Source: RI-283 sp964487925 (GTDB lineage Bacteria; Pseudomonadota; Gammaproteobacteria; SZUA-140). Taken from it: a stretch of DNA of 50,904 nucleotides. This document shows positions 15,958 to 25,120 of this stretch, piece by piece (the stretch's first letter is position 1; each line of letters begins with the position of its first letter). The notes under the pieces are model-generated. The model made no database searches and was not told the DNA's origin. It saw only the letters and a list, made by a program, of their open reading frames with translations. The translations under genes were made by a program, and so were the position numbers. Where the stretch lies: contig CAZASZ010000008.1 in the NCBI GenBank assembly GCA_964487925.1, positions 1 through 50,904 on the forward strand, read 5' to 3'.

Positions 15958-16785
15958 TCAAATATGATATTTCCGTTTCAACACCTCGATATCCACCCGC
16001 GGTTCCGGCGTGCTCATGTGCAGCGCTTCCAGGGTTTCGACGACGATTTTCGAAATCGCCAAATTGCGATACCACTTATGATTGGCCGGGATGATAAACC
16101 AGGGCGCCCAGGGGGTGCTGCACCGGCTCAGCGCATCCTGATAGGCCTGCTGGTAGGCGTCCCAGTACTGCCGCTCCTGATAATCCGCCTCGCTGATTTT
16201 CCAGTGCCGATTGGGATCATCCAGCCGTTTCCTGAAACGTTTTAACTGTTCATCCTTGCTGATATGCAGGAAAAATTTGAGGATATGGGTGCCGTTTTCC
16301 GCCAGCTGTTTTTCAAATGCATTGATCGCCTCGTAGCGCTTTCGCCAGATTGCCTCGGGCACCAGCTCGTGGACCCGCGTCACCAAGACGTCCTCGTAAT
16401 GGGAACGGTTGAAAATCACTACTTCACCTCTGGCCGGCGTCGCCCGATGAGCCCGCCACAGAAAATCGTGGGCGGCCTCTTCCGCGGAAGGCACTTTAAA
16501 GGCCTGCACCCGGCAGCCCTGAGGGTTCATGTAGCTTAGTACATGGCGAATGCTGCCGTCCTTGCCGCCGGCGTCGAGGGACTGCAGGCAGATCAACAAA
16601 CTCTGCTTACCTTCGGCGTAGAGCAGATATTGAAGTTCTATCAATCGCTGGGCGTAGTCTTCGAGTTCCTTCAGCGCCGACATCTTGTCCTCATGCTCGC
16701 CTTTAGAGGATGGATCAATATTCGCCAGCTTGAGAGAGGCCCCCGGTTTGACAAGAAACCGCTGACGATAATCGCTTTTGCTCAT
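15958..16785 (-). CDS. ppk2: Polyphosphate kinase 2 (polyphosphate:nucleotide phosphotransferase)
   Basis: A 275-residue PPK2-family kinase that uses polyphosphate to phosphorylate nucleoside mono- or diphosphates. Visible features are the Walker A loop LQSLDAGGKDGSIRHV (about 68-82), the Walker B region VVIFNRSHYEDVLVTRVH, and the lid RFRKRLDDPNRHWKIS. Single-domain length fits class I or III enzymes; the substrate cannot be fixed by eye. It is the last gene of a minus-strand run that starts with ppsA, consistent with an energy-metabolism block. Confidence 0.93.
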   Translation of the reverse strand: MSKSDYRQRFLVKPGASLKLANIDPSSKGEHEDKMSALKELEDYAQRLIELQYLLYAEGKQSLLICLQSLDAGGKDGSIRHVLSYMNPQGCRVQAFKVPSAEEAAHDFLWRAHRATPARGEVVIFNRSHYEDVLVTRVHELVPEAIWRKRYEAINAFEKQLAENGTHILKFFLHISKDEQLKRFRKRLDDPNRHWKISEADYQERQYWDAYQQAYQDALSRCSTPWAPWFIIPANHKWYRNLAISKIVVETLEALHMSTPEPRVDIEVLKRKYHI

Positions 16786-16843
16786 GGCTGATCCTTCAAG
16801 TCTGTGGATAGGGGGACGTAACCGGCCTTCATTATCTACTCAT

Positions 16844-19303
16844 TTATTTATCACCAAACTCATGCAGGGATTGTTTTACTCGGGCAAGAAACGTCTCATG
16901 CCTCGATGCGCGGTGCTGTAGATGTCGGTAGACCTGAACCTTGACCAGGTCGGTCACCAGGGCCGAGCCGATGGAATACCCCCAGATAAGCGCGATCTCC
17001 GGCCAGCTGATCGGGGTGATGAGGCCAAAGCCATAGGCTGCCAGAAAGGTAGCCGCCAGCTTGGTGATCACCGCTGACCAAACCATGATGGGGGCGGGCC
17101 AGGGTCGCTTCCAGAAGTGCTCTTTGGTGCGCGCGGCAAACAGCACCAGATGCCCGGCCACCGCCATTTTCAGAAAGACATAGGTCTGAATCTGCGCCAC
17201 ATCGAGTTTCAGCCAGTCCATGGCGATCAGCAACATACCGAAACTGCCCACGACACCGACGATGCCCATGGCGGTGGCCACGGTGATGACCTGGGGCATG
17301 TTCCAGCGCACCGGTTTTTGCTCCAGCCCGGTATGGTCATAGGCAATGGTCATGATGGGCACATCGTTGAAGAAGGCGAGCAGGATGATCATGATCGCCG
17401 TGATGGGGTAGAAGTCGAAAAAGACCATCGTCAGCACCACGAAGAACATGATGCGGATGGTCTCGCTGATACGGTAAATGGCATAGGCGTTCATGCGCTC
17501 GAAGATGCGCCGCGCCTCCTCGATAGCATTGACGATCACCGACAGTCCGGGGGCGGTGAGCACCAGGTCCGCCGCCGCCCGCGCCGCGTCCGTGGCGCCG
17601 CTCACGGCGATACCCACATCGGCCTGTTTCAGGGCCGGGGCGTCGTTGACCCCGTCGCCGGTCATACCGGTGATGTGGTTGCGCGCCTGTAGCAGTTTGA
17701 CGATGCCGAATTTGTGCTCCGGGTAGACCTCGGCAAAGCCGTCTGTCTTCTCTACCTGCTCGCCATCGGCGTCATCCCGGCGACCGTCCTCGTCTAACGA
17801 CAGTGCACTGGCGGGCAGAATATTCATTCCCAAGCCTAGCTTGTTAGAAATCTGTTTGGCAATGGCTTGATTGTCACCCGTCACCATTTTCATGTTCACA
17901 CCATATTCGCGGGCATTGACGATGGTCTGTGCAGAGTCCTCTCGCGGCGGGTCAAACAGAGAGAGGATGCCGAGGAATTTCCACTGTTGCGCGCCCGGCT
18001 CCTTGCGCGCCACCCCTAATGCGCGATAGCCCTGCTCGGCAAAGGCATCCACCACCTGTTGTGCCCGCCGGGTCTCCGCATCCGTGAGGCCGGACATCTG
18101 CATGATCACCTGGGGTGCGCCCTTGGTCACCAGGAAGGTCTTGCCCTGACCATCTTCAATGGTGGCCTCGGTGCGTTTGTGTACCGGATCGAAGGGCACA
18201 TAGCCGGTCTGCTGGTAGGGCTTGAGAAGGTCCTGACTGGTCAATGCCTCCAATACAGCCAGATCGATGGCATCCTTGTCCTCCGCCTTCGAGGCCAGTG
18301 ATGCTGCCAATAATACTGCCTGTTCATCGGCGGTATGGAACAGCTCTATCTTGCCCAGGGTCAGCTTGTTTTGGGTCAGCGTGCCGGTCTTGTCCGAACA
18401 CAGCACGTCCATGCTGGCCATCTCTTCAATGGATTCCAATCGGGTAACAATGGCCTTGCGTTTCGACAGCGCTATCGCCCCCACCGCCATGGTCATCGAC
18501 AATACCGCCGGCATGGCCACCGGGATGGAGGCCACGGTAAGGATCAAGGCGAACTGCACCAGTTCCAGCCATGGCGCGTTGTGGTGCAGTTGGAACAGCA
18601 CCAGGACGACCACCAGAGCCAGACTGACATAGATCAGATAGTCACCGATAGTCAGCACCGCCTTCTGGAAGTGGGAGACGGTTTTCGCCTGCTCCACCAG
18701 GCTGGCGGTTTGGCCAAATTTGGTCTGTCTGCCGGTGGCGCTCACCTCAGCTACCACCTCGCCCTGTTTCACCACGGTGCCTGAGTAGGCTTCGTCCCCT
18801 GCCCGTTTGGTAACGGGCAGGGATTCACCGGTGAGGGCCGACTGGTCCACACTCAGATAGTCGCCCTCGATCAATTTCACATCCGCCGGGATCACGTCGC
18901 CCAGACGGATGCGGATCACATCACCCGGTACCAACTGCTTGGCATCGATCTCTTGCCATGTTCCGTCGCGCAGCGCCCGCGCCCGCAGCGCAAGTTGTTT
19001 CTTCAGTGCCTCCACGGCGTTGCCAGCAGTGAACTCCTGCCAGAAGCCGACCCCGGCATTGAACAACAGCAGTGCCATGATGATCGAGAAATCGGCCCAG
19101 TGCTGAACCAGGGCGGAGAGAATAGCCGCCACCTCGATCATCCACGGAATCGACCCCCAGAAATAACCCAGCAGGCGCAGCAATGGCGAGGTCTTCTTTT
19201 CCACCAGCGCATTGGGGCCATATTGCTTTAGCCGTTCCGCCGCCTGGGCGGAGCTGAGTCCCTGCGCCGGGGTTTTGGTCTCTGTCGTTAACTCGGTCAT
19301 CAT
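16844..19303 (-). CDS. Plasma-membrane proton-efflux P-type ATPase (P3A)
   Basis: An 819-residue ATP-driven H+ pump of the plant/fungal type. In order: N-terminal cation-ATPase domain (SSAQAAERLKQYGPNAL), membrane pair, actuator domain with TGES (about 158-161), membrane helices with SIPVAMPAV, phosphorylation site DKTGTLTQNK (Asp304), hinge MTGDGVNDAPALKQADVGIAV, and six C-terminal helices. The ATG at 19303, preceded by GAGGA, gives the family N-terminus; a 48-residue upstream extension would read through a leader hairpin. It probably extrudes protons at the cost of ATP, or supports acid stress. Confidence 0.94.
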   Translation of the reverse strand: MMTELTTETKTPAQGLSSAQAAERLKQYGPNALVEKKTSPLLRLLGYFWGSIPWMIEVAAILSALVQHWADFSIIMALLLFNAGVGFWQEFTAGNAVEALKKQLALRARALRDGTWQEIDAKQLVPGDVIRIRLGDVIPADVKLIEGDYLSVDQSALTGESLPVTKRAGDEAYSGTVVKQGEVVAEVSATGRQTKFGQTASLVEQAKTVSHFQKAVLTIGDYLIYVSLALVVVLVLFQLHHNAPWLELVQFALILTVASIPVAMPAVLSMTMAVGAIALSKRKAIVTRLESIEEMASMDVLCSDKTGTLTQNKLTLGKIELFHTADEQAVLLAASLASKAEDKDAIDLAVLEALTSQDLLKPYQQTGYVPFDPVHKRTEATIEDGQGKTFLVTKGAPQVIMQMSGLTDAETRRAQQVVDAFAEQGYRALGVARKEPGAQQWKFLGILSLFDPPREDSAQTIVNAREYGVNMKMVTGDNQAIAKQISNKLGLGMNILPASALSLDEDGRRDDADGEQVEKTDGFAEVYPEHKFGIVKLLQARNHITGMTGDGVNDAPALKQADVGIAVSGATDAARAAADLVLTAPGLSVIVNAIEEARRIFERMNAYAIYRISETIRIMFFVVLTMVFFDFYPITAIMIILLAFFNDVPIMTIAYDHTGLEQKPVRWNMPQVITVATAMGIVGVVGSFGMLLIAMDWLKLDVAQIQTYVFLKMAVAGHLVLFAARTKEHFWKRPWPAPIMVWSAVITKLAATFLAAYGFGLITPISWPEIALIWGYSIGSALVTDLVKVQVYRHLQHRASRHETFLARVKQSLHEFGDK

Positions 19304-19359
19304 CGTTTCCTCGTTTTCTTCAGCGCTTATCTGTCTGTCCAGCTGCCCATCCTTTCCTC

Positions 19360-19403
19360 GCTTATCACCTGCCCCATTCCAGCGCAGTGAATTGGTGATA
19401 AGC
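19360..19403 (-). promoter_or_regulatory. Stem-loop in the H+-ATPase leader
   Basis: GCTTATCACC (19360-19369) and GGTGATAAGC (19394-19403) form a perfect 10-bp inverted repeat with a 24-base loop, between the DUF1269-like gene and the ATPase start. On the plus strand a T-run follows, but no plus-strand gene ends here; on the coding strand it is a leader hairpin. Function is unknown. Confidence 0.4.
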
Positions 19404-19472
19404 ACTTTTTTCATATATCCAGATGAATCAAAAGATTGTGAAAACATTCGTGATCCAGCTGATTTTTCCGGT

Positions 19473-20009
19473 TCAAGGCATGGTAATAACGGGATCAGCC
19501 CCCGCTTGGGCTATGCGTTGATGCCAGACATTTGGATCGTAGTTACCGCAATGCATCAGCAGCACGATTTTGCCGTCCATAACGGCACCATGAAGTATCG
19601 CCAGTTTGTCTTCGGGAATCCCCGTGCGGCGCAAGGCGATGGTCAGGTGAGATGCTGCCGCGCCTGTTTCCATCACACCGGCGCCAATCGCACCTCTTGC
19701 CAGGGCATCAATCAACGGGCCTGCGATAAATACGGGGCCGATACCTGGCAGCAGAAAGAACCCCGCTGCCCCCGCCAGGAATCCGCCCAGCGAACCCCAC
19801 AATGCCCCTTCTAAACCCCACATCTTGAAACGCTCCTTCTCATTGGTATAGGAGATACCAAGAACGTCGTCGCCCTGACCGCCGGCCTTGTGGAGAATGG
19901 AGACCTGATCCATCGGGAAGCTGTGCTTGATCATCTCCTCAACCACTGCATGGGCGTTATCAGGGTTTTCAAATACCGCTCCAATATAATGTTCCGTGTG
20001 TTTAGTCAT
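19473..20009 (-). CDS. DUF1269-like / general stress family protein with glycine-zipper helix
   Basis: A 178-residue protein with an N-terminal small alpha/beta domain (YIGAVFENPDNAHAVVEEMI, as in YflT/DUF1269-type stress proteins). A central hydrophobic Gly-rich hairpin (about 75-135: GALWGSLGGFLAGAAGFFLLPG) and a C-terminal repeat of the alpha/beta unit (LRRTGIPEDKLAILHGAVMDG) follow. A membrane-associated stress or regulatory role is plausible. It lies three bases after the truncated HAD gene and next to the proton pump, whose activity it might accompany; no partner is established. Confidence 0.7.
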   Translation of the reverse strand: MTKHTEHYIGAVFENPDNAHAVVEEMIKHSFPMDQVSILHKAGGQGDDVLGISYTNEKERFKMWGLEGALWGSLGGFLAGAAGFFLLPGIGPVFIAGPLIDALARGAIGAGVMETGAAASHLTIALRRTGIPEDKLAILHGAVMDGKIVLLMHCGNYDPNVWHQRIAQAGADPVITMP

Positions 20010-20011
20010 GG

Positions 20012-20503
20012 TTATGTCTCCTTGTCGGGATTAGAAAAAATTTGTTTGTCGATAAGGTCTAGATCATCATTGAATACGTAAAGGTGTGGCGCACCAGTCG
20101 CCAACTCATAGCCAAGAATCTGTTGTGGCGTCATTTCCTCGATATGCATGATAATGGAACGCAGGAAATTGCCGCGTGCGAGGTATAGGCGCTCGGCCAT
20201 GCCTTGCTCGCGCACCTCCGGGCGAGCGTTGCGCTCCAATACTGCCTGTAGGCCGGAGGTCAGCGCCGGCAGGTCGTTGCCACTGTCGCCGGCGAATACC
20301 GTGTTGTCGGTATCGAAACCGGAATGTGCCATGAGGAAGCGGATGGCATGGTACTTGGTGGCGCGCAGGGGAAGTACGTCGAGCAGCCCGATGTCACGGG
20401 CCTCGTCAATGCTCCAGATCAGGCTGGCGTGTATGCCGAGGGGGTTCAGGCGGGCGTCCATCTCTGCCAGCAGTGCTTTGTGGAGTGCTTTATCAATAGC
20501 CAT
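20012..20503 (-). pseudogene. Truncated HAD-IIB phosphatase, sucrose-phosphatase-like C-terminal part
   Basis: About 163 residues match the C-terminal half of sucrose-6-phosphate phosphatase-type HAD enzymes: LRATKYHAIRFLM with the motif III Lys, then FAGDSGNDLPALTSGLQAVL with motif IV acidic residues. The N-terminal half with the nucleophile DxDGT is absent, because the frame starts only 41 bases after ppsA. A possible ribosome binding site (GGAG) precedes the ATG at 20503, so a fragment may still be made, but it cannot be catalytic. It suggests deletion from a larger sucrose-synthesis gene. Confidence 0.75.
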
Positions 20504-20544
20504 GCTGTTACTCCGAAACGTGGACGACAATATCTACCAGATCT

Positions 20545-22965
20545 TCACCCTCGCAAACGCTTTTCCACTTCCAGCACATGCCGGGTGGTGGCCAGTACGG
20601 TATCTGGATTGAGGCTCATGGTGTCGATGCCGATCTGCACCAGATACTCGGCCATCTCGGGATAGTCCGACGGTGCCTGGCCGCAGATACCGGAGTGACG
20701 GCCGTTGCGTTTTGCGCCTTCCACCGCCAGACGGATCATCTCTTTCACACCGGCGTCGCGTTCGTCAAAATCAAAGGCGACGATCTCCGAGTCGCGATCC
20801 ACGCCCAGGGTCAACTGGGTCAGGTCGTTGGAGCCGATGGAGAAGCCGTCGAAGATTTTGGCGAAGGCGTCGATCTGGATGACGTTGTTGGGGATCTCGC
20901 ACATGACGTAGACCTCCAGCCCATTGTCTCGGCGTTTGAGGCCATGGCTAGCCATCGCCGCCAGCACCTTTTCACCCTCCTCCACCCGGCGGCAAAACGG
21001 AATCATCAAGATCACATTGCTCAACCCCATCTCGTCACGCACCCGTTTCATCGCTGCGCACTCCAGCGCAAAGCCTTCGGCATAGGCCGGGTGGGTATAA
21101 CGGGAAGCGCCACGAAAACCGATCATTGGGTTGTATTCGTCAGGTTCAAAAAACTTACCACCCAGCAGGGAGGCGTATTCATTGCTCTTGAAGTCGCTCA
21201 TGCGCACCACGCAGGGTTTCGGATACACCGCAGCTGCAATCGTGGCGACGCCCTCGGCCAGGGTCTTGACGAAAAAATCCTCTGGATCATCGTAGGCAAC
21301 GGTGAGGGCAGCGATCTTTTCACGCGTAGCCGCATCGACCTTGCCCGGGTGGATGAGCGCCATGGGATGTACCTTGATGTATTCGTTGATAATGAACTCC
21401 ATGCGCGCCAGTCCGATTCCATCCACCGGCAGCGAGGCAAGACTGAAGGCCTGATCCGGATTTCCCAGGTTCATCATGATCTTTGTTTTGGGCTGTCTCA
21501 ATTGGCTCAAATCTGTTTGCTGAACCTCGAAAGCAAGCCTGCCTTCGTAGATGTTGCCGATCTCACCCTCGGCGCAACTGACCGTCACTTCCTGGCCGGT
21601 CTTGAGCACTTCCGTCGCGTTGCCGGCACCGACGATGGCTGGCACCCCGAGCTCCCGTGACACGATGGCGGCATGGCAGGTACGGCCACCACGATTGGTA
21701 ATAATCGCGGCGGCGGTTTTCATCACCGGTTCCCAATCCGGCGTGGTGGTATCGGCAACCAGCACCTCTCCGGGCTGAAAATCACTGAGGAACTGGATGT
21801 CGTTGATGACGCGCACTTTGCCTGTGCCAATGCGGGTGCCGACCGCCTGGCCCTGGGCAAGAACTTTTGATCTCTCCTTGAGATGGTAAATTTCAAGCAG
21901 GCTGCCTTTTTTTTGTGACTCTACGGTTTCAGGTCTCGCCTGTACCATGTAAAGCTGCCCATCGATACCATCCTTGGCCCACTCCATGTCCATCGGCTTG
22001 TGATAATTTGCCTGTTTTGAGTAATGATTCTCAACTTTGATGGCGTAGTCGGCCAACACCATGACATCCTCATCGGAGATACAAAAATGGCTTCTTTCCT
22101 CGGCGCTGGTGTCAATATTTTTGGTGTACTCCACGGCGATATTGCCGGTGTTGAGAGTATCAGTGAAGATCATTTTTTTGTCTTTGCTGCCTAATTTGCG
22201 CTTGAGCACCGCACGATGTCCTTTGTTAAAGGTTGGCTTGTGCACATAGAAACTATCCGGGTCGATGGTGCCCTGAACGATATTTTCACCCAGCCCCAAC
22301 GCGGCGTTAATAAACACAACATCCTTGAAGCCGGTTTCGGTATCCAGCGAGAACATCACGCCACTGGCCCCGATATCGCTGCGCACCATTTTCATCACCA
22401 CGACGGAGAGATGGACTTTGTAGAGGTCAAAGTTGTTATCGTGTTTGTAATGAATGGAGCGGTCGGTAAAGTTGGATGCCAGGCAGCGTTTGTAGGCATC
22501 GAGCAACGCGTCGCCGCTGGTGATGTTGAGGTAGGTGTCGTTCTGGCCGGCAAAAGAGGCCTCGGGCGAATCCTCGGCGGTGGCCGATGAACGCACCGCC
22601 AATGAAATGCTTTCGCCGTATTCCTGCTTGAGCTGGGCATAGCTTTGCAATATGGCCGTCTTCAGACCCTCCGGCAGTTCACAGCCGTAGACGATCGCCC
22701 GCGCCTGTTCACCCCGTGCCTGCAGATCCTTGATGTTGTCGGGATCGAGTCCGTCAAGCGCCGCATGCAGGGGCTGCCAGGCATCATTTTGGTCAAGTAC
22801 ATACCGATAAGCCTCGGCGGTCACGGCAAAGCCATTGGGGACCCGCACCCCCTCAGCCGTCAGGTTTTGATACATTTCCCCTAGCGAGGCATTCTTGCCG
22901 CCGACCAACGGTACATCTTCGATACCCAGCTCGTTGAACCAGCGGATGTGTGTGGATTTGTTCAT
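20545..22965 (-). CDS. ppsA: Phosphoenolpyruvate synthase
   Basis: An 806-residue enzyme that converts pyruvate and ATP to phosphoenolpyruvate, AMP and phosphate, for gluconeogenesis. Domains run in order: ATP-grasp/PPDK N-terminal domain (LVGGKNASLGEMY, AVRSSATAEDSPEASFAGQ), phosphohistidine domain (GGRTCHAAIVSRELGVPAIV), and C-terminal PEP-binding TIM barrel (GLARMEFI, SIGSNDLTQLTLGVDRD, GICGQAPSDYPEM). Length matches the E. coli enzyme. It leads a minus-strand gene run; an 18-codon reading frame with a strong ribosome binding site lies upstream. Confidence 0.96.
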   Translation of the reverse strand: MNKSTHIRWFNELGIEDVPLVGGKNASLGEMYQNLTAEGVRVPNGFAVTAEAYRYVLDQNDAWQPLHAALDGLDPDNIKDLQARGEQARAIVYGCELPEGLKTAILQSYAQLKQEYGESISLAVRSSATAEDSPEASFAGQNDTYLNITSGDALLDAYKRCLASNFTDRSIHYKHDNNFDLYKVHLSVVVMKMVRSDIGASGVMFSLDTETGFKDVVFINAALGLGENIVQGTIDPDSFYVHKPTFNKGHRAVLKRKLGSKDKKMIFTDTLNTGNIAVEYTKNIDTSAEERSHFCISDEDVMVLADYAIKVENHYSKQANYHKPMDMEWAKDGIDGQLYMVQARPETVESQKKGSLLEIYHLKERSKVLAQGQAVGTRIGTGKVRVINDIQFLSDFQPGEVLVADTTTPDWEPVMKTAAAIITNRGGRTCHAAIVSRELGVPAIVGAGNATEVLKTGQEVTVSCAEGEIGNIYEGRLAFEVQQTDLSQLRQPKTKIMMNLGNPDQAFSLASLPVDGIGLARMEFIINEYIKVHPMALIHPGKVDAATREKIAALTVAYDDPEDFFVKTLAEGVATIAAAVYPKPCVVRMSDFKSNEYASLLGGKFFEPDEYNPMIGFRGASRYTHPAYAEGFALECAAMKRVRDEMGLSNVILMIPFCRRVEEGEKVLAAMASHGLKRRDNGLEVYVMCEIPNNVIQIDAFAKIFDGFSIGSNDLTQLTLGVDRDSEIVAFDFDERDAGVKEMIRLAVEGAKRNGRHSGICGQAPSDYPEMAEYLVQIGIDTMSLNPDTVLATTRHVLEVEKRLRG

Positions 22966-23021
22966 GTTGGGTTCCTTTCCGAAATATGTAATTTCAATTC
23001 AGCTTGCTGTGCATTTCATTA

Positions 23022-23078
23022 TTAATCCCTGTCCGCATCGATAAGGATGCCCTGCGGTTTTTCACGTGTGTTACCCAT
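23022..23078 (-). CDS. Possible 18-residue small protein or leader peptide before ppsA
   Basis: ATG at 23078 is preceded by AAGGAGAAAACCC, a near-perfect ribosome binding site at good spacing. The frame encodes MGNTREKPQGILIDADRD and stops 56 bases before ppsA. No homologue is recognised. The strong initiation signal upstream of a gluconeogenic gene makes a leader peptide or small protein plausible, but chance cannot be excluded. Confidence 0.35.
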   Translation of the reverse strand: MGNTREKPQGILIDADRD

Positions 23079-23192
23079 GGGTTTTCTCCTTGCATTCCCG
23101 GAGCGCCGTAACACCTGTGCGGCCAGGCTTCTGTAACCCAGGTTGCATTGCCTCTTTATTTATGAATCTTATAGATCGTGGATGGAGGGCCA

Positions 23193-23968
23193 GTATATCA
23201 GCGGTATAATTCTGTTCGAGGAAACCCTGGGGCAAAAAACCGATGCCGGCAAGACCATTCCCGAAGCGGCCTGGGCACAAAATATTGTCCCCGGTATCAA
23301 GGTCGACAAGGGCAAGATCCTGCTGGCCCTATCAGCCGGAGATCTGATCATTCAGGGACTGGACGGTCTGGCTGAACGCCTGCGTGGCTACAAACGACAG
23401 GGCGCGCGTTTCGCCAAGTGGCGCGAGGTGTATGCCATCGACAGACACATACCCAGCCAACACGGCATCGAGGCCAACGCCGAAATGCTGGCCCGTTATG
23501 CCGCCGTGTGTCAGCAAGAAGGCCTGGTGCCGATCGTGGAACCGGAGGTGTTGATGGACGGCGATCATGACATTGATCGTCATGCCGAGATTACCGAGGC
23601 GGTGCAACATGCCGTGTTTCATGCCCTGCACCGGCACCATGTGGCACTGGAACTGATGATCCTCAAACCCAACATGGTACTGCCCGGCAAGGACTGCCGC
23701 CGCGCCCAGTATTAACTTTCTGTCCGGCGGCCAGGGTCCGGAAGAAGCCACCGCCAATCTCAATGCCATCAACCAACAGGGTGCGAACGCACCTTGGAAC
23801 CTGAGTATTTCCTATGGCCGCGCTTTGCAGCAAACTGCATTGCAGGCCTGGATGGGTAAGGTGGACAATATACCTGCCGCACAACAGGCCCTGTTGAAAC
23901 GCGCCCGCTTGAACAGCGCCGCCCAACTCGGTGAATACAACCCCGACATGAAAGCATCTGATAATTAA
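23193..23968 (+). pseudogene. Class I fructose-bisphosphate aldolase, broken
   Basis: The gene retains YISGIILFEETLGQKTDAG, VPGIKVDKGK, the YKRQGARFAKWREVY region, PIVEPEVLMDGDHDI and the Schiff-base region LMILKPNMVLPGKDC. It then breaks at about 23705-23711 and continues one frame over as INFLSGGQGPEEATANLNAI to the normal C-terminus ending GEYNPDMKASDN. Roughly 30 codons between GKDC and FLSGGQ are missing, and so is the N-terminal 60 or so residues. Two independent lesions make it a pseudogene. It is divergent from ppsA, with which it would have worked in gluconeogenesis. Confidence 0.88.
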
Positions 23969-23986
23969 TCAGATAACCAGACACCC

Positions 23987-24619
23987 TTATTTCGAAATGT
24001 ACCCGATACCAAAGATTCGCGGTGGAATCATGATGGAGTAGACTTCGACATCCCGCATACCAGCAAACAAGACATCTCTATAAGCCTGTGGACTAAAACG
24101 ATAAAAATCGCCAGGCCAGTTATGAACTCGCATGGTTACCGTTCCTGGCGGAATTTCCCGACGAAAATTGGCGCAGAAATTATCCTGAACTTCCCTGGGT
24201 ACGTTGGCCAGTCGTATATTCTCCATATCGTCGTATCCCGGCGTGGCAATAACCACGAGCGCCCCATCCCTGGCAACTCTTTGAATCTCAGCAATTGACT
24301 TCCAGAAAAACTTGTCATGCTCGAAAACGGAATTACACAAGACCGTATCGAAGGTGTCATCATCAAAACAATCCATCTGGTTAGCATCTGCCTTGACAAT
24401 ACGGTATTCGTTTTCAAGGTTGGTAGAGCCCGCTTGATAGGATTCTCCACCATCAAGATTGATCCCTACCCTCTCAACGGCAGAGTACAGCGATTTAAGG
24501 TTCAGAAGACTATCTGATGTTGGTACAGCACCTATCTCAAGTACTCGCTCACCGACATCTCTTTGCGCTAAAATTTTTTCAAATTCCTGGAATACTTCAG
24601 GCTGCACATCACCCTCCAA
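23987..24619 (-). CDS. Class I SAM-dependent methyltransferase
   Basis: A 210-residue Methyltransf_11-type protein. Motif I VGERVLEIGAVPTSD is slightly unusual (GAV.T in place of the typical GxGxG), followed by an acidic Asp in INLDGGE, the motif II/III region FDTVLCNSVFEHDKFFWKSI and VARDGALVVIATPGY. The C-terminal part mentions a substrate cap (VHNWPGDFYRFSPQAYRDVL), as in sugar or lipid methyltransferases from glycan clusters. The substrate is unknown; the gene stands alone, convergent with the aldolase remnant. Confidence 0.8.
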   Translation of the reverse strand: MEGDVQPEVFQEFEKILAQRDVGERVLEIGAVPTSDSLLNLKSLYSAVERVGINLDGGESYQAGSTNLENEYRIVKADANQMDCFDDDTFDTVLCNSVFEHDKFFWKSIAEIQRVARDGALVVIATPGYDDMENIRLANVPREVQDNFCANFRREIPPGTVTMRVHNWPGDFYRFSPQAYRDVLFAGMRDVEVYSIMIPPRIFGIGYISK

Positions 24620-24727
24620 AGTCGTTCATTGTTAGAAAGTATCGATATAGCGAAATCACGTTTCAAATACTGTCATGATCGCCGTTACTAGACATATCCG
24701 GCCCTCAGAACGTCCGCTATGGGTCGA

Positions 24728-25003
24728 CTAACTGAGTAATGGATGGCCCGCTGGCAGCTGCTTGGAGTACCACACCGCGAGTTTATGCTGCACAGACTTG
24801 ATCGAAACCTGATCCTCAGGAAGTGGATGAATGAGCTTGTCACGGACCATTTGACGGTAGACGTACAAGGTCTTTTCATATGCCGAGTCCGTCGACTCAA
24901 ACTTCACCACGCCACGGGCTTCACAATATCGCATTCCCGCTGCTATAGCAGCTTTTGTCAGCTCGCTTTCATGCTTGATCTTCTTCAGGTGCGTGCCCTC
25001 CAA
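24728..25003 (-). CDS. Small conserved protein, DUF5062-like
   Basis: A 91-residue soluble protein without signal peptide. KIKHESELTKAAIAAGMRYC, then KFESTDSAYEKTLYVYR, LIHPLPEDQ and the KLAVWYSKQLPAGHPLL end resemble the DUF5062 family of marine gammaproteobacteria as I remember it. Function is unknown. The first ATG is chosen by default. Confidence 0.55.
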   Translation of the reverse strand: MEGTHLKKIKHESELTKAAIAAGMRYCEARGVVKFESTDSAYEKTLYVYRQMVRDKLIHPLPEDQVSIKSVQHKLAVWYSKQLPAGHPLLS

Positions 25004-25120
25004 GAAAGGTTATGTTGGAATATATATTTTATAATCATATAAATACAGTAGATTATGAAAATAGAGGCAATTATCTATGGTTGTTCATAAACACAAAGCT
25101 CTATCGCGTCGTTTGGCTAA

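Noticed and set aside
17117..17692. A 191-codon His-rich plus-strand frame
   Set aside because: Antisense to the P-type ATPase; the composition comes from its codons.
20578..21660. A 360-codon plus-strand frame antisense to ppsA
   Set aside because: It is fully inside ppsA, has no known domain and mirrors codon bias of the real gene.
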